From: an uncultured Collinsella sp.
GTDB lineage: Bacteria; Actinomycetota; Coriobacteriia; Coriobacteriales; Coriobacteriaceae
Assembly (NCBI GenBank): GCA_902464485.1
Contig: CABQJJ010000091.1
Span: 1 to 6,301 of the forward strand
DNA: 6,301 bases
Direction: 5' to 3'
The notes under the pieces were generated by a model. It was given only the letters and a program-made list of their open reading frames with translations, had not been told where the DNA came from and searched no databases. This document shows positions 6,300 to 6,301 of this stretch, piece by piece. The position numbers and the translations under genes are program-made. Positions within the stretch are counted from its first letter, which is position 1; the number at the start of each line of letters is the position of its first letter.

Positions 6300-6301
6300 A
6301 G

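Larger units (their letters stand above)
6131..6301. other. Non-coding tail after metK, no gene seen
   Basis: I find no supported gene here; the ATGs at 6186 and 6214 hit stops within a few codons. The first part (about 6150-6220) is AT-rich compared with the genes, as promoter regions often are. The second part (about 6228-6301) is GC-rich and can form a hairpin. CTAGC occurs twice, 21 bp apart (6178 and 6199). The layout fits an upstream regulatory region and 5' leader of a rightward gene starting beyond the window. Confidence 0.5.

Noticed and set aside
1..6301. Insertion sequences, CRISPR arrays, tRNA or rRNA genes
   Set aside because: No transposase, terminal repeats, spaced direct-repeat arrays or tRNA/rRNA-like segments were seen on reading both strands.

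Overview
The window comes from a GC-rich bacterial chromosome. It carries four complete, intact housekeeping genes and no sign of mobile DNA, CRISPR, tRNA or rRNA. The protein sequences and the clustering of metK, priA and def suggest an Actinomycetota member, most likely of class Coriobacteriia (Collinsella-like). That assignment is inference from sequence style, not from a search.

The left two thirds is transcribed leftward (minus strand): gltX (glutamyl-tRNA synthetase, 3100-4575), then a hairpin terminator at about 3041-3076, then priA (primosomal helicase, 557-3010) and def (peptide deformylase, 2-538). priA and def are 18 bases apart and look co-transcribed. The right third is transcribed rightward: metK (S-adenosylmethionine synthetase, 4777-6057), closed by a strong hairpin terminator with a U-run (6095-6130). 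gltX and metK are divergent and share a 201-bp intergenic region (4576-4776). It holds a -10-like box for each gene, a 7-bp inverted repeat between them, and a potentially structured metK leader. The last 170 bases hold no gene. They are AT-rich at first, with a weak rightward promoter candidate, then GC-rich with a 10-bp perfect hairpin at the window edge, probably the leader of a gene beyond it.

The genes are linked by basic translation and replication functions. GluRS charges tRNA, peptide deformylase trims the formyl group from new proteins, MetK makes the methyl donor SAM, and PriA restarts stalled replication forks. The most interesting observation is in the metK leader. A 7-bp GC stem has a loop that can pair with the bases next to the Shine-Dalgarno sequence, giving a compact H-type pseudoknot one base from the ribosome binding site. 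Known SAM-sensing riboswitches often sit in front of metK, so this could be a small SAM-responsive element, but only comparative data or binding tests could show it. MetK also carries two insertions relative to E. coli and a Pro-to-Cys change in a conserved motif.
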